46,813 nt of DNA from a virus (IMGVR_UViG_3300050132_000140:1-46813); one strand, 5' to 3'; counted from the stretch's first letter, positions 5,347-12,254 are shown. Numbers and translations: made by a program. Notes: a model not told the origin generated them from the letters alone.

Positions 5347-7506
5347 CTAACCTTCCTGGCCGGATATAAGGGCTCCAAGCGGGCCACAAGCTAACTTAAT
5401 GAATGCGTCTGAGTGGGTGAGAGTGGAGTTACGGCGAACTGCATCACGGAGCGTGAGTGCTGCAAACTCGCCTTTACCTTCGGTCGTCATCCGTTCGACA
5501 TAGGCGGCAATTCTGCTCAGGTTCTTATCGTTTGCTTTACAGGCGAGGGCACAACTTACTGCATAAAGCTCTGCCGGTTTGCTGGGGATCGGTGAGCCTT
5601 TCGGGTCAAGTAGAATCTGATCAACCGATACCAGCGCGGAAGCTAGCTTCCTAAAGGCGAGATATTCGGTTGCGGCGCCTTGGCCTACTGCGCCCGTTAG
5701 TGCTTCGGCTTCGAGTGCTGCCGGAAGCTGTAGGGCCTCAAGCTTGGCGAGTGACGCCCAAGTGCGCGGGCATGGTGAGTTGGTCATGTCCTGGCTGGGC
5801 TGGAAGTTGCTTAGCAGGTCTGGCCGGAAGCGTAGGAAAGCAATGAGGGTGCTCTGAATCCCATGATTGATTGCCCAGAGACACCAATCGTCAATGTCTG
5901 GAGTGAGCTCCACAATTGCTGAGAATCGGCTCTTAACGGGTTCCAGAATGCCAGACACTCCAGCGCGGTCTGTCCTGCGGTTCGTCGCAGCTACAAATGA
6001 GACACAATCGGGAAGGATGTGACCATTGACGCGACGAGCAAGTAGCAGTTGCATGCAGTTGTGAACCACACAATTGGCAGCCGTGTAAGTATGGCTATTC
6101 TCTACCTCGATGTTAAAAACGTCGCAATCGACAGCGGACGCCTCGGCAGAAACTACGCGAGTCCATATTTTTCCTGCGTGCTCAAAAGACCAAGATACGC
6201 TGCGTTTAGGCTCGAACTCTTCGCCTAGAGATTGCATAAGGCGTTTCTCTGAGCATTGCAAGTGATAAGAAACGCGCGTATTGCACTCTTTTCCGTGGAA
6301 TATCGCCTTTCCGCCTCCTCGCATTTTTAATGTTCCAAGTGAGCCATAACGCGTTAAAAGGGACTGAGTTTGCAGGGCGAGAGTCCGGCTAACAGTATTC
6401 CACTGAAGGCCGCGAACTGTGCCATGATCGCGCATTAGTGCTCCATCGGTAGCCAAATAACCGCGCAGGAAAGATGAAACGATGTTAATGTCTGAGTGAG
6501 TGATAATCCAACTAGGGATGCGCTTGTTCCATGACCGATTTCCGCATTGAGTTACAAGCCATTGCCCGAAAGAAACATCATGGAAACCAATACAGTGATG
6601 TCCCTTGCGCTTACGGGAGTATATAGTTCCATCAATAACAACGGAAATCAGGTACTTGAGCCGGTCTTGAATCTCGGGCCAAGCGTCGTCTAAAGCAAAC
6701 TCGATGGCCTGCACGGCTTTGTGCTGAACGAACCATCCATCTCCGACATAAAAACCGATTAGTTCGGCTAATTCTTCAGTAACCTGAACAGAACGGCGAA
6801 TCTGGCCTATCTCGCTAAACGTAATTTCCGGTTCGCTCCATATACCTTGCGGAATGGGAACTGCAACCCAATCGCCGCTTTTGATTTCTTTTGCGTCCAT
6901 CCACGTTGGGTCACCGATCTTTTCGCTTACGATCGCGTATCCATCCGATTCAGTTTTACGATATTTACGTTTTCGACCTGAGCTAACAAGGAACGGATGA
7001 TCAGGAGTCGATTCAATGGGGAGTAGGCCAACAGCCTTGATGGTAATCATTCCCTGCGCCGTGCGCTTGAACGTCTCTGTAACTTGCTGAAATATGCCAT
7101 TTTCATCCATGACCATGTCTCCAACGGCGACTGTAGCTATATCCTTAACGCCATCATTACATAGTACAGGGGTATGAGATGGGAAGCAAGCTGCCTGGAC
7201 TGCTGGGGATGCTTGTCCGAGGTCGTCAAGCAACCAAACGGTTGTTGCGGTCGCGGTCAACGCTGCGTGGAATTCTCCAAAGGGTAGAAAGCGGGCGCTG
7301 TCTTTGCTCGCGTCTGGCCATGGTAGGCCCTTAAAGTCTGTCGGGTCGGATACTGCCGGGTGAGAGATGATAAGCGCGGCTCCTGCGGCTTGTGCTGCCT
7401 GGGCCACGATATCTGATTTGCCTATGCCGGGTGCGCCGGTAATCAATATTGGCATGTTCGCCGGTATCGTGCGGCTGAGTAGGTGCGATAGGTGCTTAGC
7501 TTTCAT
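5347..7506 (-). CDS. MoxR-type AAA+ ATPase interrupted by an intein
   Basis: 719-residue precursor. Residues 1-106 are the ATPase N-terminal part with Walker A GAPGIGKS (24-31) and Walker B VWLLDDLGQA (D94, D95). The intein occupies residues 107-483. The ATPase resumes at C484 (CMQLLLARRVNGHILPD), with sensor-like VAATNRRTDRAGV and the rest of the AAA lid. Splicing would give a 342-residue protein. AAGGTAAGGG precedes the ATG. It is the first gene of the leftward operon, followed by the DUF3150-like and VWA partners, so the three likely form a chaperone-like remodelling module. The intein sits within the AAA core, a conserved site where removal is required for function. Confidence 0.92.
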   Translation of the reverse strand: MKAKHLSHLLSRTIPANMPILITGAPGIGKSDIVAQAAQAAGAALIISHPAVSDPTDFKGLPWPDASKDSARFLPFGEFHAALTATATTVWLLDDLGQASPAVQAACFPSHTPVLCNDGVKDIATVAVGDMVMDENGIFQQVTETFKRTAQGMITIKAVGLLPIESTPDHPFLVSSGRKRKYRKTESDGYAIVSEKIGDPTWMDAKEIKSGDWVAVPIPQGIWSEPEITFSEIGQIRRSVQVTEELAELIGFYVGDGWFVQHKAVQAIEFALDDAWPEIQDRLKYLISVVIDGTIYSRKRKGHHCIGFHDVSFGQWLVTQCGNRSWNKRIPSWIITHSDINIVSSFLRGYLATDGALMRDHGTVRGLQWNTVSRTLALQTQSLLTRYGSLGTLKMRGGGKAIFHGKECNTRVSYHLQCSEKRLMQSLGEEFEPKRSVSWSFEHAGKIWTRVVSAEASAVDCDVFNIEVENSHTYTAANCVVHNCMQLLLARRVNGHILPDCVSFVAATNRRTDRAGVSGILEPVKSRFSAIVELTPDIDDWCLWAINHGIQSTLIAFLRFRPDLLSNFQPSQDMTNSPCPRTWASLAKLEALQLPAALEAEALTGAVGQGAATEYLAFRKLASALVSVDQILLDPKGSPIPSKPAELYAVSCALACKANDKNLSRIAAYVERMTTEGKGEFAALTLRDAVRRNSTLTHSDAFIKLACGPLGALISGQEG
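6058..7188 (-). mobile_element. 377-residue intein with LAGLIDADG endonuclease
   Basis: The intein begins at Cys107 (block A CFPSHTPVL) and contains block B TPDHPFL. It has two DOD motifs, LIGFYVGDGW (residues 249-258) and LRGYLATDGAL (356-366, with D364). It ends with block F CDVFNIEVENSHTYTAANC and block G VVHN, followed by Cys484 as the +1 nucleophile. Splice residues Cys1, His/Asn at the end and Cys+1 are all present, and both endonuclease aspartates are intact. Splicing and homing therefore both look possible. Base composition is more AT-rich than the flanking extein, consistent with acquisition. Confidence 0.95.
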
Positions 7507-7547
7507 GCGTCCCTTACCTTTCTATGTACAGCGCGGATTGTCTGAGT

Positions 7548-7577
7548 AGATTGGTCCTTATGCTCGTACTCTGTCAA
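7548..7577 (-). promoter_or_regulatory. putative promoter of the leftward operon
   Basis: Minus strand TTGACA (7572-7577), 18 nt, CAATCT (7548-7553), about 40 nt upstream of ATG 7506. The -10 is weak, but the -35 context GCACTTGAC is shared with the promoter candidate at 1011-1039. The same 134-bp interval must also serve the rightward 7641 gene. Confidence 0.4.
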
Positions 7578-7640
7578 GTGCCGTATTGATCTATTTAGAC
7601 ACACTACAACTAAGATATAGATAACAAAGGGAAAAAATAC

Positions 7641-8108
7641 ATGGCAATAGACGTGCTTACAGGTGGTCACTTTGGGAGTTATGGCGGCGATTCTGGCGGG
7701 CGTGCTGGTCCTGGCGCTGCCTCCATTGTGTTACATTGGGTCATGTCCTCGGTAACGATCACTCTTCGGCTGTCCTCTGATCTGCTCGCCCGCGTCGATG
7801 CTGCGGCGCTGGCCGTCGATCTAAAGCGCAATTCGTACCTAGTCCAACTCCTGCAAAGTAATGTACCTGTGTTGCTGTCCGAGTCCATGCATGGACAGAT
7901 TGAACCCTCGCCGGTGCCGGATGCTGGGGAAGCCTTCGACCGTGCGCGCTCTGCTCGCACCCTGGCCGGATCGGTGCCGGGTGTCGTGGTCGCCGTCGAT
8001 CTGCCTGCAGTCCGCCGTGCTCACTGTCCGGTGTGCCATGGTGTGCTGGTGGACTGGTCGTCGACCGTTCGCCGTTGCCCGAACTGCCGCGTCAACTATC
8101 CACGGTGA
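7641..8108 (+). CDS. ribbon-helix-helix/zinc-ribbon regulator
   Basis: 155 residues as called from ATG 7641, which has AAGGG about 9 nt upstream. An internal ATG at 7743 (MSSVTITLRLSSDLLARVD) would start exactly at the domain but has only TTGGG before it. Residues ~35-75 form a CopG/Arc-like ribbon-helix-helix (VTITLRLSSDLL, then helix with RNSYLVQLLQ). The C-terminus is a zinc ribbon (CPVCHG...RCPNCRVNYP). It is likely a DNA-binding regulator, transcribed divergently from the MoxR operon and a candidate to control it. The third palindrome lies inside its linker. Confidence 0.7.
   Translation: MAIDVLTGGHFGSYGGDSGGRAGPGAASIVLHWVMSSVTITLRLSSDLLARVDAAALAVDLKRNSYLVQLLQSNVPVLLSESMHGQIEPSPVPDAGEAFDRARSARTLAGSVPGVVVAVDLPAVRRAHCPVCHGVLVDWSSTVRRCPNCRVNYPR
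7883..7896. promoter_or_regulatory. 14-bp palindrome GTCCATGCATGGAC, copy 3
   Basis: The same core, here inside the coding sequence of the ribbon-helix-helix/zinc-ribbon gene, where it encodes SMHG of the interdomain linker. It is the only copy clearly internal to a gene. Confidence 0.75.
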
Positions 8109-8350
8109 GAATCTGCCGTGCTGGTGGTCCACCGCATCCCCAGCGGGCGCTCATATCGTGCTGTAGGGTGCCAAAATCAGCCGGAACGGGATAGTTCATA
8201 GCCTTCGTCTCTAATAAGCTCCCATTCTCTACTCTGCTCTGGTCTTCGGGTTTGCTCTGGGTTTGCTCTTTCCGCTCGCGTCACACCTAACCCGTTAAAC
8301 CCTCATGCTTTGCCGTACCTCTCGAATGCCTGACGGCATCTCTTCACCCT

Positions 8351-8415
8351 GTGTTACATCTGCTTTGTGTTACATCTCGCCGTGCTCGTTAGGCACAGGT
8401 GTCCTGTGTTACATC
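8351..8415 (+). repeat. three copies of GTGTTACATC
   Basis: Exact 10-mers at 8351-8360, 8367-8376 and 8406-8415; a nine-base version (GTGTTACAT) lies at 7728-7736 just upstream of the internal ATG 7743. Direct repeats of this kind fit ribbon-helix-helix operators, but no protein assignment is possible from sequence. Confidence 0.6.
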
Positions 8416-8629
8416 CTGCTGACCGTGCCCAATCGTCACAGCCTAGCGCCGCGCATCCTTCGCGCCATCTCGCCGACTATCCTTTATATAGATCACATCG
8501 CGCCATCTTGCCGGATCCCTGCCGACCGTTCGCCGGTGCCGCGCCATAGCTCCAGACTCGCCGCGCTTCGTCGTCATCTCGCCAGTGCCCGTTGTCGCCG
8601 TGATCCTGCCGGAAGACCTCGCCGTGCTG

Positions 8630-8657
8630 CTCGCGACAACCATCTCGCGACAACCAT
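8630..8657 (+). repeat. 14-bp tandem repeat, two copies
   Basis: CTCGCGACAACCAT occurs twice head to tail (8630-8643, 8644-8657) within the CTCGCC-rich region. Function unknown. Confidence 0.8.
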
Positions 8658-9114
8658 CTCGCCGTGCTACTCCTCGCCGGTGTCACCGTGCCGCTCGCCG
8701 TGCTCGAGTCTCGCCGTCGTCATCGCCGTGCGTCTACTCACCATCGTCAATCCTTCACCGTACTACTCGACCGTCACCACGTCACCGTCGCACTCGTCCG
8801 CTGGTCTCAATCCTTCGCCGTGCTGCACCCTTGCTACCGTTTGTCTATTCCGATAGAGCGCGACACATAGCGCCGTCATCCGCTTCACCGCGTATCGGTC
8901 GCCATTCCTGCCATGCTGGAGTACGTCCGAGACACTACCAGCGCCTCTCAAGCCAATTGTGGCCCCCGATTTGTGCCCGAATCCTTATATAAAGGTAGAA
9001 ACCCGGTCACACCCTTGTTTATGAGCTATAAGCAAGGGCTGTATCCCGTTGCATCCCGGTAGCCTCTCCCTCCCGGTACACTTGCCCGCGTCCCTCCCTT
9101 CCTCCCGCCATGCC

Positions 9115-9182
9115 TGCCTTGCCCCGCACGCGGGCCCTGCCTTGCCCCGCACGCGGGCCCTGCCTTGCCCCGCACGCGGGCC
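9115..9182 (+). repeat. 23-bp GC-rich tandem repeat, three copies, hairpin-forming
   Basis: Units at 9115-9137, 9138-9160 and 9161-9182 (the last nearly complete) are identical. Each contains CCCGCACGCGGG, an inverted repeat able to form a short GC hairpin. The three hairpins are phased at 23 bp. Confidence 0.9.
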
Positions 9183-9329
9183 AAGGGGTGGCCCTCCAAT
9201 CGGGCGGCGCTTTCTATCTTGAAGCTGTTCCGACACGTTTCTCTCGGTTTGACTCCGCACTATTATGCTAATCGGCGTAGCTTTTAAAATCTGGCTAGTT
9301 TTGAATTTCAATCTGTTCTGCGTTTTCAT

Positions 9330-9351
9330 AATTCAACAAGTGTGTTGAATT
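9330..9351. promoter_or_regulatory. 22-bp inverted repeat, candidate operator
   Basis: AATTCAACA (9330-9338) and TGTTGAATT (9343-9351) are perfect inverted arms around AGTG. A second small palindrome, TTGAA-T-TTCAA, is at 9301-9311. The position, 35-50 bp upstream of the extended -10 at 9383, suits a regulator. An AT-rich terminator is a weaker alternative. Confidence 0.5.
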
Positions 9352-9382
9352 TGCTTTTCCCCATGATTTCAATGTTCTGCAA

Positions 9383-9391
9383 TGGTATAGA
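9383..9391 (+). promoter_or_regulatory. putative extended -10 promoter (TGG-TATAGA)
   Basis: TGGTATAGA fits an extended -10 element. No good -35 is visible 17 nt upstream. The predicted start (~9398) falls just before the 9-bp repeat array, so the array would form the 5' end of the early transcript. Confidence 0.35.
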
Positions 9392-9401
9392 GTATGGGTT
9401 A

Positions 9402-9527
9402 TTGGGTACAGATGACACATGATACGCATTAGACACTTGATTTCCTTTGGAACATTGTGGTACCTTGATTACGTTGGACACAGTGGACACATTAAACACA
9501 AGGGAAACATTGGACATGGTGGACATA
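9402..9527 (+). repeat. 9-bp phased repeat array before the RHH gene
   Basis: Fourteen consecutive 9-bp units related to TTGGACACA. The best are 9429 TTAGACACT, 9474 TTGGACACA, 9483 GTGGACACA, 9492 TTAAACACA, 9510 TTGGACATG and 9519 GTGGACATA; those at 9438, 9456 and 9465 are poor. The array ends at the first codons of the ribbon-helix-helix gene. From TTG 9447 it is also open in that gene's frame, encoding LDT/VDT/LNT tripeptides. It could be a tandem operator for the downstream protein or iterons. Confidence 0.65.
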
Positions 9528-10100
9528 AAGATACGGAATGTACCAGATGACTTACTCTGGCAAATCAAGATGGATGCGATGACTCACCACATGACGCTTC
9601 GGCAATGGGTACTCTTTGTGCTAGGTGGGGGCGATGGGGCTACTGTTTACATTGCCCCCGGAGCAACGGCACCCGGCCAGGTGGATTTTGGAGCCCAAGG
9701 GAAGCCTGAAAAAAATCGGCGTGCGGCTTCGCCGCCTACAGTGGTTACGAAGTCTCGTCAGAGTGGCGCTACCATCTCGACTCTGAAGACCATGAGGAAG
9801 GGACCGACGTCCCTCATTGCAGACCGTTCCTTGGAACTCGGCATCCCGGCAGAGATCATGGGCCTTCAGCCTACGGTCGCGGACACCTACGGCGGAATCG
9901 CTCGCGGCGCTGGGCCGGGACTTCCTCCCGATCCCGATACTACTTCGTGGACCGAGGCGCAATGGGATGACTACTACGAAACTCACCGCATCGACCCGTC
10001 CACAGGCGGTCAGTATCCAAACAAAGAGTTCTGCCCACTGCGGGAATCGGACTCCTGCAACCGCTATAATACGGGCGGTCACTGTCTGAGGTGCCGATGA
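9516..10100 (+). CDS. ribbon-helix-helix protein with Cys-rich C-terminus
   Basis: 194 residues from ATG 9516. An in-frame TTG at 9447 would add a repeat-encoded 23 residues and is less likely. Residues 2-38 (VDIKIRNVPDDLLWQIKMDA, then a second helix RQWVLFVL) form an Arc/CopG-type DNA-binding fold. The centre is basic and disordered. The C-terminus is a possible metal site, FCPLRESDSC...GGHCLRC. It is the first gene of a run with ATGA and TAATG overlaps. The 9-bp array directly upstream makes autoregulation an obvious hypothesis. AGGG lies 11 nt upstream, a somewhat long spacing. Confidence 0.7.
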   Translation: MVDIKIRNVPDDLLWQIKMDAMTHHMTLRQWVLFVLGGGDGATVYIAPGATAPGQVDFGAQGKPEKNRRAASPPTVVTKSRQSGATISTLKTMRKGPTSLIADRSLELGIPAEIMGLQPTVADTYGGIARGAGPGLPPDPDTTSWTEAQWDDYYETHRIDPSTGGQYPNKEFCPLRESDSCNRYNTGGHCLRCR

Positions 10101-10291
10101 CTCCTACTCTTAAACCCGGTGCGATCCCGCGCTCTTGTCCTGAGTACCCCGAGCCGCATCTTTACCACTATGAGTTTCCGCCGATTCCGCTTGCAAGTGG
10201 AGGCGTTAGGCCGGGGTTCGATATCAACTTTGAATCCCTACCCGCCGTCGTCACTCCTTGTCCCTATCAGGACTGGCAGACAACCCCATGA
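10097..10291 (+). CDS. small Pro-rich phage protein
   Basis: 64 residues from ATG 10097, overlapping the preceding stop as ATGA, with GAGGTG just upstream. The sequence is proline-rich and aromatic (CPEYPEPHLYHYEFPPIPLA) and has two cysteines. No family recognised. It is translationally coupled to both neighbours. Confidence 0.6.
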   Translation: MTPTLKPGAIPRSCPEYPEPHLYHYEFPPIPLASGGVRPGFDINFESLPAVVTPCPYQDWQTTP

Positions 10292-10524
10292 CCTTCTACC
10301 AGCGCGATGGCGCAAGCGACGAACAGGCGGGCACCGGTAGCATCACACGCCGAATCGTTCACCACACCGAGAGAGTGGAAACCAAGGCTATCCCTCATAT
10401 GCTCGGCCAGGGGATGAACCACATGGCTAAACATGATGTCGTCTCCGGGAACTGCAAGAAGTCAAAGCATACCCAGTGCTTCAACCTCAACTGCACTTGC
10501 GAGTGCCACGGAAAGGTAAAATGA
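10288..10524 (+). CDS. small protein with C-terminal Cys/His cluster
   Basis: 78 residues from ATG 10288, again an ATGA overlap. The C-terminus CKKSKHTQCFNLNCTCECHG has five cysteines and two histidines, suggesting a compact zinc site. The N-terminal part is polar, with an HHTERVETKAIPHMLGQGM segment. It is likely a nucleic-acid- or protein-binding early protein; the function is unknown. Confidence 0.6.
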   Translation: MTFYQRDGASDEQAGTGSITRRIVHHTERVETKAIPHMLGQGMNHMAKHDVVSGNCKKSKHTQCFNLNCTCECHGKVK

Positions 10525-10697
10525 ATATCCCAATTCTTCCACTGAAATGTGCCGCGTCCTTCCTCATAATTGTCGTGGCCTGCATTTGCCTGTCTGACCG
10601 CGACCCTCGGAAAACTCCTGCTGTCGTCGCCCTCGCAGGAATTCTCTCGTTCTTCGGCTGTATCTCATGTATCATCTGGGCGGTGTTCGCGCTATGA
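10521..10697 (+). CDS. 58-residue two-pass membrane protein
   Basis: ATG 10521 overlaps the previous stop (ATGA). Two hydrophobic segments, about residues 7-24 (LKCAASFLIIVVACICL) and 33-58 (AVVALAGILSFFGCISCII...), are separated by a charged loop SDRDPRKTP. This is a small inner-membrane protein with holin-like topology. However, it lies in the early run, far from the endolysin, so superinfection exclusion or another membrane role is equally possible. Confidence 0.65.
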   Translation: MNIPILPLKCAASFLIIVVACICLSDRDPRKTPAVVALAGILSFFGCISCIIWAVFAL

Positions 10698-10954
10698 CAA
10701 TGAAGCGCCGATTGATCCCAAAGCCCTCCGATCACAGAGCGAATTCGAATCAGTCGATCCCCGCCTTCTCTATCGAGATCGTCTTGAACGACCGCTACAA
10801 GCAGGCTCCGCCATTCACCGAGGACGACATTCGCCGCACCGGGCTCTCAAAGGATGTTTTTGGAATCCTGCACGATCTCGCTTACCATCATGATGGCCGC
10901 GACGTGTGGGACTATGTGAAGCGAGCGCAAGCCGCGCTCAGGAAGGAAAAGTAA
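10694..10954 (+). CDS. phage protein, unknown
   Basis: 86 residues from ATG 10694 (ATGA overlap). The N-terminus is basic (MTMKRRLIPKPSDHR). The middle, FSIEIVLNDRYKQAPPFTEDD, is followed by two helices (LSKDVFGILHDLAYHHDGRD, WDYVKRAQAALRKEK). No catalytic motif. It is coupled by TAATG to the J-domain-like gene downstream. Confidence 0.6.
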   Translation: MTMKRRLIPKPSDHRANSNQSIPAFSIEIVLNDRYKQAPPFTEDDIRRTGLSKDVFGILHDLAYHHDGRDVWDYVKRAQAALRKEK

Positions 10955-11538
10955 TGGTTGAAGCCTACCCGTTATGGTGGCCTGAAGGTTGGAAACGGAC
11001 AGAGCGATATCGTCGTCAGTCGTCGCGATTCAAAACCGGATTCGCCGTTTCCCGCGATCTATTGCTAGACGAAATTCGAAGGCTCGGCGGTCGTCAAGTC
11101 GTGTTGTCCACAAATATCCCACTTCGGAACGATGGACTTCCGTATGCCAGCGCGAAAGAACCGGAAGATTCCGGCGTGGCCGTCTACTTCCAATACAAAA
11201 ACAAACCGATGTGCTTCGCCTGCGACCGCTATATCTACACCAAAGAAAACATCCATGCCGTCGCAAAGACGATTGAAGCTCTACGTGGAATCGAACGCTG
11301 GGGAGCTTCCGACATGATGGAACGCGCCTTCACCGGATTTATGGCGCTCCCAGAAAAAGCATCGCAACCATGGAGAGAGATTCTGGGAAGCATCCCAGTC
11401 ACACTTGACGCTATCGAATCTCGCTTCCGAGAACTGGCAAAGCAACATCACTCAGACATTCCAGGCGGGAATGATGAGAAGATGCGAGAGTTGCTTTCGG
11501 CCCGAGACGCCGCAAAACTTGAACTGAGGAAACCGTAA
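10954..11538 (+). CDS. phage J-domain-like protein
   Basis: 194 residues. The middle contains CFACDRYIYTKENIHAVAKT followed by IEALRGIERWGASDMMERAF, a combination characteristic of a widespread phage family annotated as J-domain-containing. The C-terminal ~45 residues (LDAIESRFRELAKQHHSD..., then MRELLSARDAAKLEL) resemble helices II-III of a DnaJ J-domain. The diagnostic HPD is replaced by HSD, so Hsp70 stimulation is doubtful. It may recruit a host chaperone or a replication factor. Coupled by TAATG on both sides. Confidence 0.75.
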   Translation: MVEAYPLWWPEGWKRTERYRRQSSRFKTGFAVSRDLLLDEIRRLGGRQVVLSTNIPLRNDGLPYASAKEPEDSGVAVYFQYKNKPMCFACDRYIYTKENIHAVAKTIEALRGIERWGASDMMERAFTGFMALPEKASQPWREILGSIPVTLDAIESRFRELAKQHHSDIPGGNDEKMRELLSARDAAKLELRKP

Positions 11539-11858
11539 TGCAAACCGATCTGATCCGTACCGAAATTGAGCACTACAAAATCAAGCTCCGTGCTGGCGAG
11601 CACGGTCCACTCCTCGGCCCTCGCCAAACTGGGCGCACTACCGCCATAATGGAGTACGCTCACGAACTTGTCCACGCGGGGTATCGCGTCATAATCGTGT
11701 GCTTCAACTCCAACGCCGCCGAACATGGGATGAGAGATTACGCCCTGCGCTTCCCCGGCCACAACGATAACCCCGTCGTCTTTGTGCGCGAAGACGATAT
11801 TGATCTTGGCCGAATTCTTCGCGGAAAGAGTTCCATCCTGTTGTACGATACACGCTAA
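11538..11858 (+). CDS. minimal P-loop protein
   Basis: 106 residues with a Walker A-like GPRQTGRTT at about 27-35, helix TAIMEYAHELV, strand RVIIVCF and a possible Walker B at the very end (SILLYDTR). Only the first part of a RecA/terminase-like fold is present. The motif is close to the PRQTG of this phage's TerL. It could be a reduced NTPase or a truncated one. Coupled to the J-domain-like gene by TAATG. Confidence 0.6.
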   Translation: MQTDLIRTEIEHYKIKLRAGEHGPLLGPRQTGRTTAIMEYAHELVHAGYRVIIVCFNSNAAEHGMRDYALRFPGHNDNPVVFVREDDIDLGRILRGKSSILLYDTR

Positions 11859-11869
11859 GGGAGTAGGAG

Positions 11870-12043
11870 ATGTCGAAGCACTACACCAAAAACACCGTTG
11901 AGGTATCGGTCTATTGCTCGACGTGCAACAAAAACACGCCTCACTACGTTTTTGATAAGCGGCTCGGACGTTGCAAGAATGAACACCCCCATCCCGAGCC
12001 CATGAAAAAGGTAGAAGACAAGCAAGAGAAATTCCCATTTTAA
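11870..12043 (+). CDS. 57-residue zinc-finger-like protein
   Basis: Read by hand, ATG 11870 to TAA 12041-12043, with GGAGTAGGAG immediately upstream. The product MSKHYTKNTVEVSVYCSTCN... has CSTC, a third Cys in GRCKNEHPHP and nearby histidines, consistent with a half-ribbon or CCCH site. The C-terminus is charged. Function unknown. Confidence 0.6.
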   Translation: MSKHYTKNTVEVSVYCSTCNKNTPHYVFDKRLGRCKNEHPHPEPMKKVEDKQEKFPF

Positions 12044-12048
12044 TATTG

Positions 12049-12073
12049 TTTTACGCTCCCTTGCGGAGTAAAA
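12049..12073 (+). other. intergenic hairpin
   Basis: TTTTAC-GC-TCC pairs with GGA-GTAAAA around CTTGC, with a two-base bulge. It lies 6 bp after the previous stop and 23 bp before the next start. No downstream T tract, so a leader or processing structure is possible. Confidence 0.35.
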
Positions 12074-12095
12074 TCGAACTCGAAAGGGGTACACA

Positions 12096-12254
12096 ATGGC
12101 AAATACAAGCACCGGGTTAGGCCGTATCGCCTGTCAGAAGGTCTCGCAATTCCTCGAAGCAATTCCCCATCCTGATTCCGATCAGGTACGGCGCTTCGCC
12201 GTCCAGAACGGGCTGTCGAAAGAGCACGTCGAGAAGCTGGTACGGGAGAGCTAA
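12096..12254 (+). CDS. 52-residue helical protein
   Basis: Read by hand, ATG 12096 to TAA 12252-12254, AAAGGGG 7-8 nt upstream. MANTSTGLGRIACQKVSQFL... continues EAIPHPDSDQVRRFAVQNGL and KEHVEKLVRES. Two or three helices, resembling an HTH-like or dimerisation module. It precedes the 12256 gene by one base. Confidence 0.6.
   Translation: MANTSTGLGRIACQKVSQFLEAIPHPDSDQVRRFAVQNGLSKEHVEKLVRES

Larger units (their letters stand above)
8109..9401. other. 1.3-kb repeat-rich region without convincing gene
   Basis: Open frames here (for example 8305-8856 on plus, 8985-9329 on minus) translate into Ser/Pro/Cys/Arg-rich low-complexity sequence, with no ribosome site or domain. The plus strand is pyrimidine-rich and built from loose repeats of CATCTCGCCGTGCT. 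It contains a 14-bp tandem repeat at 8630-8657, three GTGTTACATC copies at 8351-8415 and three GC-rich hairpin units at 9115-9182. Beyond ~9230 it turns AT-rich with inverted repeats. It could hold an origin, a packaging site, a non-coding RNA or decayed sequence; I cannot tell which. Confidence 0.6.

Noticed and set aside
8305-8856. 183-residue Ser/Pro/Cys/Arg-rich frame
   Set aside because: It is driven by repeated TCGCCGTGC text, has no ribosome site or domain, and other frames nearby are equally open.
8985-9329. Leftward 114-residue frame
   Set aside because: Its centre merely translates the triple GC hairpin unit; no domain and no upstream ribosome site.
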